From NCBI GenBank assembly GCA_024362935.1, contig JANCRA010000010.1, positions 6,998,501 to 7,062,500 of the forward strand: 64,000 bases of DNA, in the 5' to 3' direction. The notes under the pieces were generated by a model. The model was not told where the DNA came from. It did not search any database and worked only from the letters and a program-made list of their open reading frames with translations. The DNA is from Setophaga petechia (Eukaryota > Chordata > Aves > Passeriformes > Parulidae). Position numbers and translations under genes: made by a program. Within the stretch, counting starts at the first letter, position 1. Each line of letters begins with the position of its first letter. This document shows, piece after piece, positions 36,766 through 47,579 of this stretch.

Positions 36766-39299
36766 GTCCCAGAGCTGTCTTACTGGGGAAGGCAGATGTA
36801 CCTGAGGGGAGGTGGACTTAGCTGCTGGCATTTCGAGCGCCCCGTTTTTTTTTGGGAAGGGGGTGTTTGTGCACGTGTGGCTGAGCTGATGGTGAAGGAC
36901 CCCCGGGTCACAGCCATTTCCAGGTTCTCCAGGTGGCACACGGGACTGGCAGGAGTAGGTGGCTGTGTCAGGCTGTGACTCTCTACTTCTAGCTGCTGTG
37001 ACAACTTTTAAATGCCTAACTAATGTGAAATAGATGTAATTTCCTTGTTCATTCCCGAGGGCTGGAGCTCGGGCCTCTCTCCCTCCCGTGTGGGGACGGA
37101 GGTCGGAGGAGCCGGGGTTCGCAGCAGCCCAGCTTCAAGCTCATTCTTGCCATGGCTCTGCCCGAGCCCCGCGGGGGGGAGGATCCGCCTGTCCGCTCCT
37201 TCCTCGCCTGCCAAATCAGTGCCTCATTAATCACGGGGGCCTGACGTTCTGGAGCCGGCGTGACCCTGTGCCGGGATGCCGCCCGTCCCCCGAGCATTGC
37301 CGGCTGTCCGTGGGGCAAGTGTGATCTCACTTTGTTCCCCACGTCCTGTCCCCGACAGCTCTGCAAGTGTTTTCCTGCAGCCACCGTCACTTCTCATCAT
37401 TTCCTCCGTGCAAGCCGGCTCGGAAATGAGCCGCTGATGAAAGCTGTCATGAGAGTGAGTGGTGCAGTGTGTGGTGCCAGCCCTCCAGCCTCGGGGGGAT
37501 GAGGCTGTGGCCCATTCATCCATGGGGACCCCAGCCCCAGGAGGGATGGATGGATCCTGGTGCCTGAGAGGGGATTGGGTGGCTGTGCAGGGCAGTACAG
37601 CCCAGCGAGGTTACACGAGGTGGTGGCTCCGTGGCCATCTCTGTGTCTGCCAGGGCCACCACAGTCCCCTCCTGCTGCCCGTGGGGCAGGGCCATGCCTG
37701 GAGCCCCCAGCTCAGGGCAAAGGCAGGTGCCAATGTCCCCTTCTGGCTTCATGGCTGCTCCATTCCCAAGCTGACCTCCTCTCATGCCTTGCCCGGACCT
37801 GTCTGGCACGAGTGTCTGTGACTCACGGCCGTTATCTTTATCTGCCATCCGTGAGGGATTCCCATCCTCCTGCTGCCTGCCTGGAGCAGCTCGCCTGCTC
37901 AGCTCACCCTGGTGCTGCCATCCCGCACCCCTCTACACTCTGGGAATGACTTGTAATGATCTCATGCTCGGCAGGGCAAGGGGAGGCTGGATCTGCCCAG
38001 CTGCCCCTTCCCAAAAGCAAATGTTCCCTGGGGGACGGAAGGAGGGAAAGCAAGTCAGGTGATGCTCCCACTGAGGGGACAGCAGTGAGAATTTGCGTCA
38101 CATTGAGGACTTCCAGCCCTCCCAGCAGTGGAAACGTGTGACCCCTCCGGCCACCCCACTGCCGGTGGGGCTGGATACCTTCGCACGAGGAGGATGGAAA
38201 GTTTTAGCTGCTGGCCAAGGGAGCCTGTTTACTGCCCAGAGGGGAAGGGCAGCGCCTGCAGCGCTGGGACTTCTTGGCTCCCCACAATCTCTCCCAAGGG
38301 TTTTGGCAGCCACCGCCCGGCCAGCGGCTGAGCTGCCCAGCCCTTCTCCCAGCCGGTGCCTGGCGCTGCCTGCAGGCCAGGCCGAGCTGTGGGGTGCAGC
38401 CTGGATTTGGAGGGGCCGGCCTGGATGCAGCACCCATCCCTAGCAGGGCTGTCACCACAAAAGCTGACACCTAAATGGTGCCACTAACTGCAGCCAGCTG
38501 CGGGTGCCTGCCCCAGGGCTTGGTGAGGCACCAGGGGCTGACACCGAACAATGCTGGGCTTGGTGCTCCCGCCTGATCCTTAGGGAGCTGCTGGGTGGCT
38601 GGGGAGCACTTCCGTAGATTCAATCCTGCTTCCTTCCCCTGTCGGCCCCGACACACCCTCGCAGTCCGGCACTTCCTGTGCAGGGCACCCCAATGGCCCT
38701 CAGCCCAATGGGGCCAGCCCTGACTAGGGCAGGCAGGGGACATGGGGACTGCCACATGCCACACGGCTGGTCCCCGAGCCCTGCCTGTGCTGTTCCCTGC
38801 CAGAGGGGACCGGCTGGAGCCTCAGCAGCGCTCTGGGAAGGAAGCCCCCCCAGCCCTGTTACCCCCATGCCCCCCTTGTCCTCTCCAGGCAGGAAACCCA
38901 CGGGGCCGTGGCTGAGTCAGCAGCCCCGATTGCCCTAGCCCTGCACAGGATGTCCTGTCCGGCACAGCACCGCCCTGGGGTCACCACCGTCCTGGGGACA
39001 CTGCTGCTGCTGCCGGGACACTGCTCTGCTGCTGTCACCACCATTGAGGACACCAGCACTCTGGCTTGCCAGCACTCTGGAGTCGCCACCATTGTAGGAT
39101 CACCAGCTTTTTAGGGACAACATGATCCTGGTACACCATCCTGGGGTGGTATCACCACCATTCCAGAGTCCCCGCTTTGAAGTGATGATGATCCTGGGGA
39201 CACCACGGCCCCGGGGTCACCAATCACTGTAGTCACTGTGATTTTGGAGTGACCACGACCCTGGGGATACCACCACCCCCCAGGGGACAGCACCAGCCC
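36766..39299. other. TUSC2-HYAL2 intergenic spacer
   Basis: About 2.5 kb without a recognisable gene. It is moderately GC-rich unique sequence, with a degenerate repeat at the right end. Confidence 0.65.
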
Positions 39300-39300
39300 G
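38945..39300. repeat. Degenerate CCTGGGGTCACCACC-type repeat upstream of HYAL2
   Basis: About 350 bp repeats TCACCACCAT, CCTGGGGACACC and CACTCTGGAGTC words about every 30 bp, strongly diverged. Confidence 0.7.
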
Positions 39301-39729
39301 CTGGGGCCAGTCCGGTCCCGCGGTCACCGCGGTTTGGGGACCCCGGGCCCCCTCAGGCCGCGCTCCCCCCGCCAGCCATGGCGCCCCCTGCCGGCCCCAA
39401 CCGCGGCCCCGCCCCGCCCCTTTCCGCCGCGTGGGGGGGCGGGTCCTCCCGGGCCGTACCAATCGCGGCGGGACAGGGGGATGACTCCCCGGCGCCCGGT
39501 GCCCGGTTACCGCGGCCCCACGGAGGTGTGTGTTTGCGGCGAGGCTCCGCCGCCGTCCGGAGCCCGGGGCCCCGCGATGGTCGGTGCCACCAACCCGGCG
39601 CGGCGCGGGCGGGGCGCGGGGGCGGGGCCGGCGCCCCCGCGGGTGGTGCGTGCCGGAAGGTTTAAAAGCGGCGGCGGGGGGGTGGCGGTGGTGCTGAGGA
39701 GCCCGCGGCGGGGGATGGCCTGAGGCGCG
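39300..39729 (+). promoter_or_regulatory. HYAL2: HYAL2 CpG-island promoter and probable noncoding first exon
   Basis: A CpG-dense segment carries GC boxes and GGTTTAAAAG at about 39659-39668 that could act as a TATA-like element. A plausible donor (GCG then GTGAGA) at 39730 would end a noncoding exon and splice to the CCGCCCTCAG acceptor ending at 40040, just before the coding exon. The transcript structure is inferred. Confidence 0.55.
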
Positions 39730-40055
39730 GTGAGAGCCGCGCGGGGAGCGGGAGCCGAGCGGGGCCGCCGGGGGCCGCGCCCCGGCGCTTTGTCTGCCCG
39801 GCTAGAACAAAGGCAGCGCCGCGCCGGCACTCGGGAGAGCACGAGCGGGCGAAGCCGCTTGGGACCGGGATTCCCGAGAAGCAGCCCTCACCCGGGGCTC
39901 TGCCCGCACACCCCAGGCGCTTTCTGCCCCGGGAGGGGACTCGGATCGGGGTCTGCTTTGGGGGGTGCGGGCAGATCGGCCCTGCCTGCACCCCCTCCTG
40001 CCGGCCCCTCTTTCTGACTCTGTTCTCCCGCCGCCCTCAGGTCCTGTCGGGCAGG

Positions 40056-42250
40056 ATGCGCGGGGGCTGCGCGGCGGCGGTGGCTGTTCCCTGGCTGGCC
40101 CTGCTGGCCTTGGCCCGGCAGCCCCCCGAGAAACCGTCGGCCGCCCCCCATCTCACCCGCCGGCCCTTCCTGGTGGCCTGGAATGTGCCCACCCAGGACT
40201 GCAAGCCCCGCTTCCACGTGTCGTTCGACTTTAGCATCTTCGACCTGGACGCCTCCCCCAACGAGGGCTTCGTGGGGCAGAACCTCACCATCTTCTACAA
40301 GGAACGCCTGGGACTCTACCCCTACTACACCCATGAAGGTGTGGCCGTCAATGGTGGTGTCCCCCAAAACAGCAGCCTGTCCGAGCACCTTGCCCGCCTC
40401 CAGGAGGGCATCGAGAAGTACATCCGCTCATCCACCAAAGAAGGGCTGGCCGTCATCGACTGGGAGGAGTGGCGGCCTGTCTGGGCCCGCAACTGGAGGC
40501 CCAAGGATATCTACCGGGAGGCGTCGCAGGGACTGGTGGTGCAGCGTCATCCCACCTGGCCCCCTGAGAAGGTGAACAAGCAGGCAGCGTTTGAGTTCGA
40601 GTCGGCTGCCCAGGAGTTCATGGTCAAAACCCTGCGAAAGGCCAAGAGCTTCCGACCCAAACAGCTCTGGGGGTTCTACCTCTTCCCTGACTGCTACAAC
40701 CACGACTACAGCAAGAACAAGGAGAGCTACACCGGGCAGTGCCCAGATGTGGAGAAGTCTCGCAACGACCAGCTGAAGTGGCTCTGGAAGGAGAGCATGG
40801 CGCTCTACCCCTCCATCTACCTCGACCCGCTCCTGGACTCCACTCCCAACAGCCGCAAGTTTGTGCGGGCGCGGGTGATGGAGGCCATGCGCATCTCGCA
40901 GAAGCACCATGATGATTACTCCCTGCCTGTCTTCGTCTACACCCGGCCCACCTACCTCCGCAAGCTCAATGTGCTCAGCCAGGTAGGGCTGCACTGCTGG
41001 GACCTCCTCATTCCAAGCCCTGTGCATCTGGGCTTTGGGGCCAGCTGAGGTGGTTCCTCTGCACCTTGCTCCCATGGAGCAGGATGGCTCTGGAGGCTGG
41101 TGTTGGCACTCATGGTGTTACTGGCAAACACCCATGGTTTGACTGTTTCCATGTGGTGCGAAGCAGCACCATTTGGCATGGGGCTGGCAGCTGGCCCCAG
41201 GGAGCAGGAGGGCTGCTTCCTCTCCTAGGACCCCCAGCTCAGCCCCTCTCTGGAGTAGATGATGGGGTGCCACAAATTGTTTCCTTTACAGATGGGATGT
41301 CTGGCAGCAGGACTGGCACCAATGAAGGGTGATTATTTCCAGGGAAATGGTACTGCAGGACTCAGGTCCTGGCAGCTGGAACCCTGAGGTGTGTGAGCCC
41401 ACAGCCCCTGTGCTGTGCTGGCTTATCCCCTGAAGAGGAGGAGTGCACCCCAAGTATTGGGAAGCCTTGCCCCCAAGTTGTTGGGACAGTCCCTTTTCCC
41501 TGGAGTGGGGATTGGGTCCCTGAACCTGCAGGGGACACTTTGGAGCACACTGTGCTGGGGCTGTGGGTGCTGCATGGGCTCTGTGGGTGCTAACCAGACG
41601 CTGTCCCCACAGGCAGACCTGATCTCCACCATCGGAGAGAGTGCAGCACTGGGTGCAGCTGGGGCCATTCTGTGGGGTGATGCAGGTGACACCAAAAACC
41701 GGGTAAGTTTGGGATCAGTGTGGGAGGTAGATGGGTGGAGGGATCACCTGCCCCAGGGCAGGACCAGTGGCTGAGCAGTCCCCTCCATCTGAGTTGCTTC
41801 TTCCTGGGTCTCACCCTGGTGCTTCCCTTTCCCTAGGAGTTGTGCCAGTTAACGAAAAACTACCTGGAGGGGGACCTGGGACGCTACATTGTGAATGTCA
41901 CGACAGCCGCGGAGCTCTGCAGCACGACGCTGTGCCAGGGCCGGGGTCGCTGCCTGCGCCAGGACAGCCATGCCGATGTCTTCCTCCACCTCAACTCTTC
42001 CAACTTCCAGCTGCGGCACCGGGATGCTGACCACCCCGAGCGCCCCCTCTTCTGGGCCGAGGGCCAGCTCTCCTCTGCTGACGTACTCTTCCTACGGACC
42101 CACTTTCACTGCCACTGCTACCAGGGCTGGCAGGGCAGTGGCTGCCAGACACGTGCTGGCCCCCGCAGTCACGCCCCTGGCCCTTTGGCACCGCTGGGAC
42201 TTGGGGTGCTGCTGCTGCTTGCGAGCTGGTGCTGCCCGCCCCTGGACTGA
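40056..42250 (+). CDS. HYAL2: HYAL2, GPI-anchored hyaluronidase 2
   Basis: Coding exons 40056-40982, 41613-41702 and 41837-42250 give 476 aa (human 473). HYAL2 is a glycosyl hydrolase family 56 enzyme that cleaves high-mass hyaluronan at the cell surface. A signal peptide covers about residues 1-21. The catalytic pair is present as D135 and E137 in GLAVIDWEEWRP. Other matches are VGQNLTIFYKERLGLYP, LWGFYLFPDCYNHDY, ALYPSIYL and STIGESAALGAAGAILWGDA. A cysteine-rich EGF-like module (CQGRGRC, HCHCYQGWQGSGC) precedes a hydrophobic C-terminus (LGLGVLLLLASW), as expected for GPI attachment, which separates it from HYAL1. Several N-glycosylation sequons are present (NLT, NSS, NVT). The ATG follows a clean acceptor. 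Confidence 0.95.
40983..41612 (+). other. HYAL2: HYAL2 intron after the large coding exon
   Basis: A 630-bp intron with no other feature recognised. Confidence 0.8.
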
Positions 42251-42551
42251 CTGCTCTTTTCTCTGGCGGTGTAGGAGGAGCCTATTTAAGATATCCCTAC
42301 CCTGCCTGGGAGGCAGCTAATTATGGAGGGCTGTCCCTCACTGTGGCGGTGTGGGGGAAGAGCTCTGCGGCTGCCCCATCTCTGCCCACCCTGCTGCAGT
42401 GCAGGTGCCTTTCATGGGGATGGGGGGAGGAGGGGTCCCCTCTCCTGTTGTAAGGAGAGGGATGGGGGCAAGAGGAACACGGGGGCGGGGAGCGGGTGCT
42501 GCGTGGTGCTGATCCCCCGTGTGCTGCCCCACACTGAAGTGCTTTACCTCG

Positions 42552-42557
42552 AATAAA
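42552..42557 (+). terminator. HYAL2: Polyadenylation signal AATAAA of HYAL2
   Basis: AATAAA about 300 bp after the stop, followed by GTGGGCTGATGTGG (GT-rich). Confidence 0.88.
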
Positions 42558-42639
42558 GCTGGGTCAGACTGAGAGCTGTGGGCTGATGTGGGGCGAGGTG
42601 GGCACGGGTCACTCGACTCGCGGACACAAGCGCCGGGAC

Positions 42640-43550
42640 GGGACGGCGGGAAGCGGTGTGTGTTGGTATGGAGCTCGAGGAAAGCTCTGCTCTGCTGGGA
42701 ACTGCCCCGCGGACCCGGAGCCGCTCGGGGAAGGGGCCGGAGCGGGCGCGGAGCCGCGTGGGCAGCCACGGCCCGGCCACCCACGTGGAGGCTGCGTGCG
42801 GCCCCGCCCCGGCTCCGCCCCGCGGGATTCCCCGCGTGGCCCGGCCCCCGGCAGCGCCCGGGATGCGGGGCTGCAGTGCCCGGGGACGCGGGGCCGGAGC
42901 CCCCGGCAGTGCCTGGGACACGGGGCTGGAGCCCCGAGGACCGCGGTGGGGACACGGTGCTGTGCGACACGGCCGGGGGTGAGTTCATCCCCGCGGGGCC
43001 GGGGACACCCCTGGGCCGCGCCCGCCCCTGAGCTCCGCTGTCCCGTGCCACGAGTGTCCCCCAGCGGTGCCCTCGCGTGGCTCCTTGTCCGCGACGCCGC
43101 CCTGCTCTGCCTGTGCCCGTGCAGCCTCTCGGGCCACTGTCCTGTCCTGAGGGGTGCCCATGGGCATGGAGCGGCCCCGCCTGGCACAGCCACCTCCCTG
43201 CCCACGCTCCTCGGCTGCTGTGAGTCCCCGTGCCGTGCTCGCTGTGCCTGCTGTCCTGTGCTGTGAGTGTCCCCAGGCCGTGCCTGTCTGTGCCTCCTGG
43301 CCCCACGCCTGAGTGGCCCCGGGCAGTGCCCTCCTGTGGCTGCGGGAGTGTCCCGTGCCACCGCGGGCTGTGTCGCGCCGGGTCCTGCCCGGTGCCGTGC
43401 GCTCCCTCCCGGCAGTGCCCTCCTCCTGCCAGGGAATGGCCGGCGCTCTCCGCTTGGCGAGCGGCGCAGCCCGCGTCCATCGCCGTGACCTTCCTCCCCC
43501 CGCGCCGTCCGTGTCTGTTTGTCTTTCCAGCCCACTCGTCGCCGGCCAGT
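42640..43550. promoter_or_regulatory. CpG-rich spacer between HYAL2 and HYAL1
   Basis: About 0.9 kb of GC- and CpG-rich sequence without a conserved reading frame. It may hold a promoter or noncoding first exon of HYAL1, or the CpG island of an unannotated transcript. Long open frames here on both strands are composition-driven. Confidence 0.5.
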
Positions 43551-43762
43551 CATGGGGTGTTGACTCTGCGCATTCCTTCCCGGCCGAGCCCGCCGCCGCC
43601 GCTCATTACGCGGGGCTGACGCTGCCGTCCCACTCCGGGACTGCTCTGCTGGGCTCCAGCTGCTGAAAAATTCGGTGACTTTGAGGAAGTGGAAGAGGTG
43701 ACCCTGGGTGACCGGCACCGCTTGGAAACGGAGGTGTGGCTTAACGCCGGTCCTGATTTGGG

Positions 43763-43770
43763 GATAAAAG
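43763..43770 (+). promoter_or_regulatory. HYAL1: Possible TATA-like element of HYAL1
   Basis: GATAAAAG lies 39 bp before the ATG. It could direct a short-leader transcript. Alternatively CTCTCCCCAG ending at 43794 is an acceptor joining an upstream noncoding exon. Confidence 0.4.
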
Positions 43771-43808
43771 CTTCAAGGTCTCAGCTCTCCCCAGGCAGCT
43801 CCAGCACC

Positions 43809-45327
43809 ATGGCATCAGTGTGGTCCTGCTGGCTCCTCCTGCTGCTCCTGCCTGCCCTGACCCACGCTGGGGGGCCCGGTCCTGTCCTCGTCAACCGCCC
43901 CTTTGTCACCATCTGGAACATCCCCACTGAGCGCTGCGCCCAGGAGCACAACGTCACCCTCAGCCTGGAGGTCTTTGATGTGTTGGCCAATGACCAGGAG
44001 TCCTTCACCGGGCAGGACATCACCCTCTTCTACAGCGACAAGATAGGTCTCTTCCCCTACTACACATCTCAGGGGGTGCCAGTGAATGGGGGGCTCCCCC
44101 AAAATGCCAGCCTGGAGGCTCACATCCACCAGGCCACCCAGGACATCAAGGCGACCCTGCCCAGCCCTGACTACGCTGGGCTGGCTGTCATCGACTGGGA
44201 GAAGTGGCGCCCACTGTGGATCCGCAACTGGGGCTCCATGGAGATCTACCAGCAGCAGTCAGAGGAGCTGGTGCAGCAGCAGCACCCGCAGTGGCCTCCC
44301 CAGGAGGTGGAGGCGATGGCCAAGCAGCAGTTTGAGAAGAGCGCCTGCGATTTCATGAACAAGACCCTGTGGCTGGGCGAGAGCCTCCGTCTCAACGCCT
44401 ACTGGGGCTTCTACGGTTTCCCCGACTGCTACAACAATCACTTTGATTTGCCCTACAACGGGACGTGCCCAGATGTGGAGCAGCAGAGGAACAAGAACCT
44501 GTCCTGGCTTTGGAGGAGCAGCCGGGCGCTCTACCCCAGCATCTACCTGCCCCTGTGCCTCAATGGCACCAGCAAGGTTCTCCCCTACGTGCGGCACCGC
44601 GTGGCCGAGGCCTTCGCTGTCCAGCAGGGAGTCCTCGACAGTGCCATCCCTGTCCTGCCCTACTCCCAGATCGCCTTCGATCACACTCTGCACTTCCTTT
44701 CCCAGGTGATGGGCATGTGGGGATAGTGGGCACCTCTTGGGCTGATGGGGTGGCACCAGGGAGTCTATCTCTGCTGGGGCTGTGTGGGGGCTTTGAGCAC
44801 TGCTGACTTCTCCTCTCTCTGTGGGTGCAGGAGGACCTGGTGAACACCATCGGGGAGAGCGCGGCTCAGGGTGCTGCTGGCATCATCTTCTGGGGCAGCC
44901 TGGACTACAGCACCTCCAAGGTGAGTGCAGATGGTGGCATCAGGTCCCTGGCAGCAGGGACCCCCAGTTCCTCAGCTGTGCAGGGCTGTGACACCGAATG
45001 CCATTGCAGGAGATGTGCCTGAGGCTGAAGGACTACGTGGAGGGTCCCCTGGGCCACTACATTGTCAATGTGACAGCCAGTGCTGACCTGTGCAGCCAGA
45101 GCCTGTGCTCGGGCCAGGGCCGCTGCGTGCGCCGGGATGAGCAGCAGGGCTACCTGCACCTGGACCCCTCCCGCTTCTCCATCAACCTGCGGGCTGCCAA
45201 GCCCTGGCTGGTGACACAGAGCTTGGAGCCTGGGAAGGACATCTCCAAACTGGCCAAGGAGTTCAGCTGCCAGTGCTATGACAAGTGGCAGGGACCCCGC
45301 TGTGACACCCTGGGCTTGGCCAAGTGA
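43809..45327 (+). CDS. HYAL1: HYAL1-type hyaluronidase (secreted/lysosomal)
   Basis: Exons 43809-44705, 44831-44920 and 45010-45327 give 434 aa (human HYAL1 435). The enzyme degrades hyaluronan to small fragments at acid pH in lysosomes. A signal peptide (WLLLLLLPALTHA) is followed by the hydrolase domain with D129 and E131 (VIDWEKWRP), the same numbering as human HYAL1. Further matches are GGLPQNASL, LWGFYGFPDCYN-like YWGFYGFPDCYN, SRALYPSIYLP, HRVAEAF, CSGQGRCVRRD and a C-terminal EGF-like CQCYDKWQGPRC. No GPI-type hydrophobic tail follows. The two 90-bp middle exons of HYAL2 and this gene are in equivalent positions, as expected for tandem duplicates. HYAL3 is less similar, but I could not align all paralogues. 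Confidence 0.9.
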
Positions 45328-45429
45328 CCCCCTCATGCAATCCTCCCACCCTGGGGACACTGGGGCTCACAGGGTGGCACTACCTCAGCACCCTTGCCAT
45401 GGGGTTGAGAACCTGACTGGGGGATTCTT

Positions 45430-45435
45430 AATAAA
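45430..45435 (+). terminator. HYAL1: Polyadenylation signal AATAAA of HYAL1
   Basis: AATAAA 103 bp after the stop codon, followed by GTGTCTCCTTGTC. Confidence 0.88.
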
Positions 45436-47505
45436 AATAGGAAGTACCAAAGTGTCTCCTTGTCTTCTGCTGCAGCACATTTTGGGGTGGCAGGGTCCTC
45501 CTGGGTCACCACTGCTGCCTTGTGGTGCTGCCAAGGGCTGTCCTTTGGGCTGGGAGCTTGGGAGGTAATGCCTCAGAGAAACCACAGGAAAAAAGAAAAT
45601 TTATGGGAAAAGACACAGGATGATGGGGGAAGAGGATGAGAAATGGAAGAATGATGGGGAATGACAAAAGAGTGGAGGCAAAGGGGGTGAGAAGATTGTG
45701 CGGCTGTAGTTGAAGGAGGGTGTGCTTCAACCCCTCACTGTGCACAGAGGAGCGGCCTGAAACCAATGCCCCCACTTTGATTTTCCCCTGGATAACCCAA
45801 GGCAGTTAAGCCCACAAATGATATGCAAAAGCACTGATTTCTGTAAGCCAGGCCACAGATTAACTGTACCTATTTCAAAGCAGATGGGAGAAGACATGAA
45901 ACCCTGGCCCAGCTGAGATAAAGATGTTGGCATGTTCATCTTGGGGTGGGGAAATCACATGCTCATTTCTCTGATTTTAGACTCTAATTCAGGTAATCTC
46001 TCATTTTGGGGACTGCCCTGCATGGCACTCTGTGTGTACTGGGGACTTACAAAGTTGCACCCTTAATTTTTAAGCTGGTTGGTGTAAACTATTGCAGAAT
46101 TACTACATTTCCTATGTTCACTTCTTATTATTGCATTGAGGAGGATCTGAGAAGATTCCACAGGGAACATAATTAGGCCTTTGGATTCCCTAGTCACACC
46201 TTTCAGAAACCTATACTCTGTTATTACCAAGCTCTTTGACAAACTGGAGGCCCCTGAAAAAAGTTAGTCATAATTGGATTTTGGCCCAGAATTAATAGTT
46301 TTATCTAATTCTTATAGAGATAGCTTGGTAAATGTATGTTATTATTGGAAACAATATTATCTTAGTATTTTTTGTATGTGAAATGTGATTTAACTTACAT
46401 GAACACTCAAACACGCTCCTCCCAAGCTACAGGAAATCTGATATTTGCTCTGTATTAAATGCTGAAATTGAAAGCAAAGTTCACCTTGCTATTCACACAA
46501 AGAAAATTACCATGAATTTCAAGTCTTCCTTATGCCTGGAAGGGATCAGAGCTGTGTGCTTGTAATTTGAGGTAATTTAATATGCTTCAAGTATTCAGCT
46601 ACTGGTGCCTAACTGGGGGCTGGTCTGAGGTTCTCCTGGACAGTATTATCTCAATCCATTAACCAAAGTAAGCACTGAGGTGGGCATCAGGAAAGAGACA
46701 TTTCCTCAGGAGCTGCAGTGCGCTATCAGAAGCCACAGAAGCCCTGCAGAAACCCTGTCTTCAGGTGTGGTCATGTGGCTTTTCTTAAAGAAAAGTGAGG
46801 CTGGGAAGTGACAGACTTCCCTTATTTCTTGAAACAGCTCCTTTTCTTCTTATTGAAATGCTGCAAACTTAGGCATGAATGCAGTTTGCCACTTTCAAAT
46901 AATAGCTTTGAATGTGTAAGAGGATTTGCTTTATTCATCCTACTTATTGTAGCTCTTCTTCTGTCCTTGCCCCTCACACCGTGTCTTAAACCACCCAAGA
47001 CACTGGATTTCATGTAATTTAGCTTGTCTTGCTCCAGACTCGGAGGAATGGAGACTATAAAGGCACTGCATGTGGTGCCAGCAGACAATGTGGAGGCATG
47101 GAACATCTGCTGGGTGTTTTTTTCCAGGTCTGAAAACCTGTCCATGTGTCTGGCTGTGCAAGGCAGCCTGCCAGAGCCAGCCCACAGGCTGGGTGTGCTG
47201 GAGAGCAGCCAGCAGTGCCCCAGGCACGGGCCTTGTGTGGGCACAGCTCTGCCTCTGGGGACGTGCTCAGGGTGTTATCACAGCAGCTCCTGATCTCCAT
47301 GCTCTGGGGACAGACCAACCTGCTGTGGGCACAGCTTGCTTGTCCACTGCACCACAGACTTGACACTAAATCAATTTCTAGGCTTTTTCCACATGCTGCT
47401 CTAAGAAATGAGGGAAGACTGTCACTTAGAACTGTCCTTACATTGCCAGGTTGTTCATTTCAATGGCTTATTATTTTTGGTCTGCGTTGCTTAAGACTCA
47501 TATCT

Positions 47506-47579
47506 CCACAAATAATCCCAAGTATTTACCATAGTTAACCATCCACAAATAATCTCAAGTATTTACCACAGTTAACTAT
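47506..47579. repeat. 37-bp tandem duplication
   Basis: Two adjacent copies, each beginning CCACAAATAATC and containing CAAGTATTTACCA, start at 47506 and 47543. They differ at about three positions. Confidence 0.92.

Noticed and set aside
42338..43718. Overlapping minus-strand frames of 370-380 codons between HYAL2 and HYAL1
   Set aside because: Ser/Pro/Arg/Gly-rich translation from a CpG island. Two different frames are equally long, which points to composition rather than coding.
43689..43808. N-terminal extension of HYAL1 (frame open upstream from a GTG)
   Set aside because: The extension has no ATG and would hide the clear signal peptide. The ATG at 43809 gives the family length.
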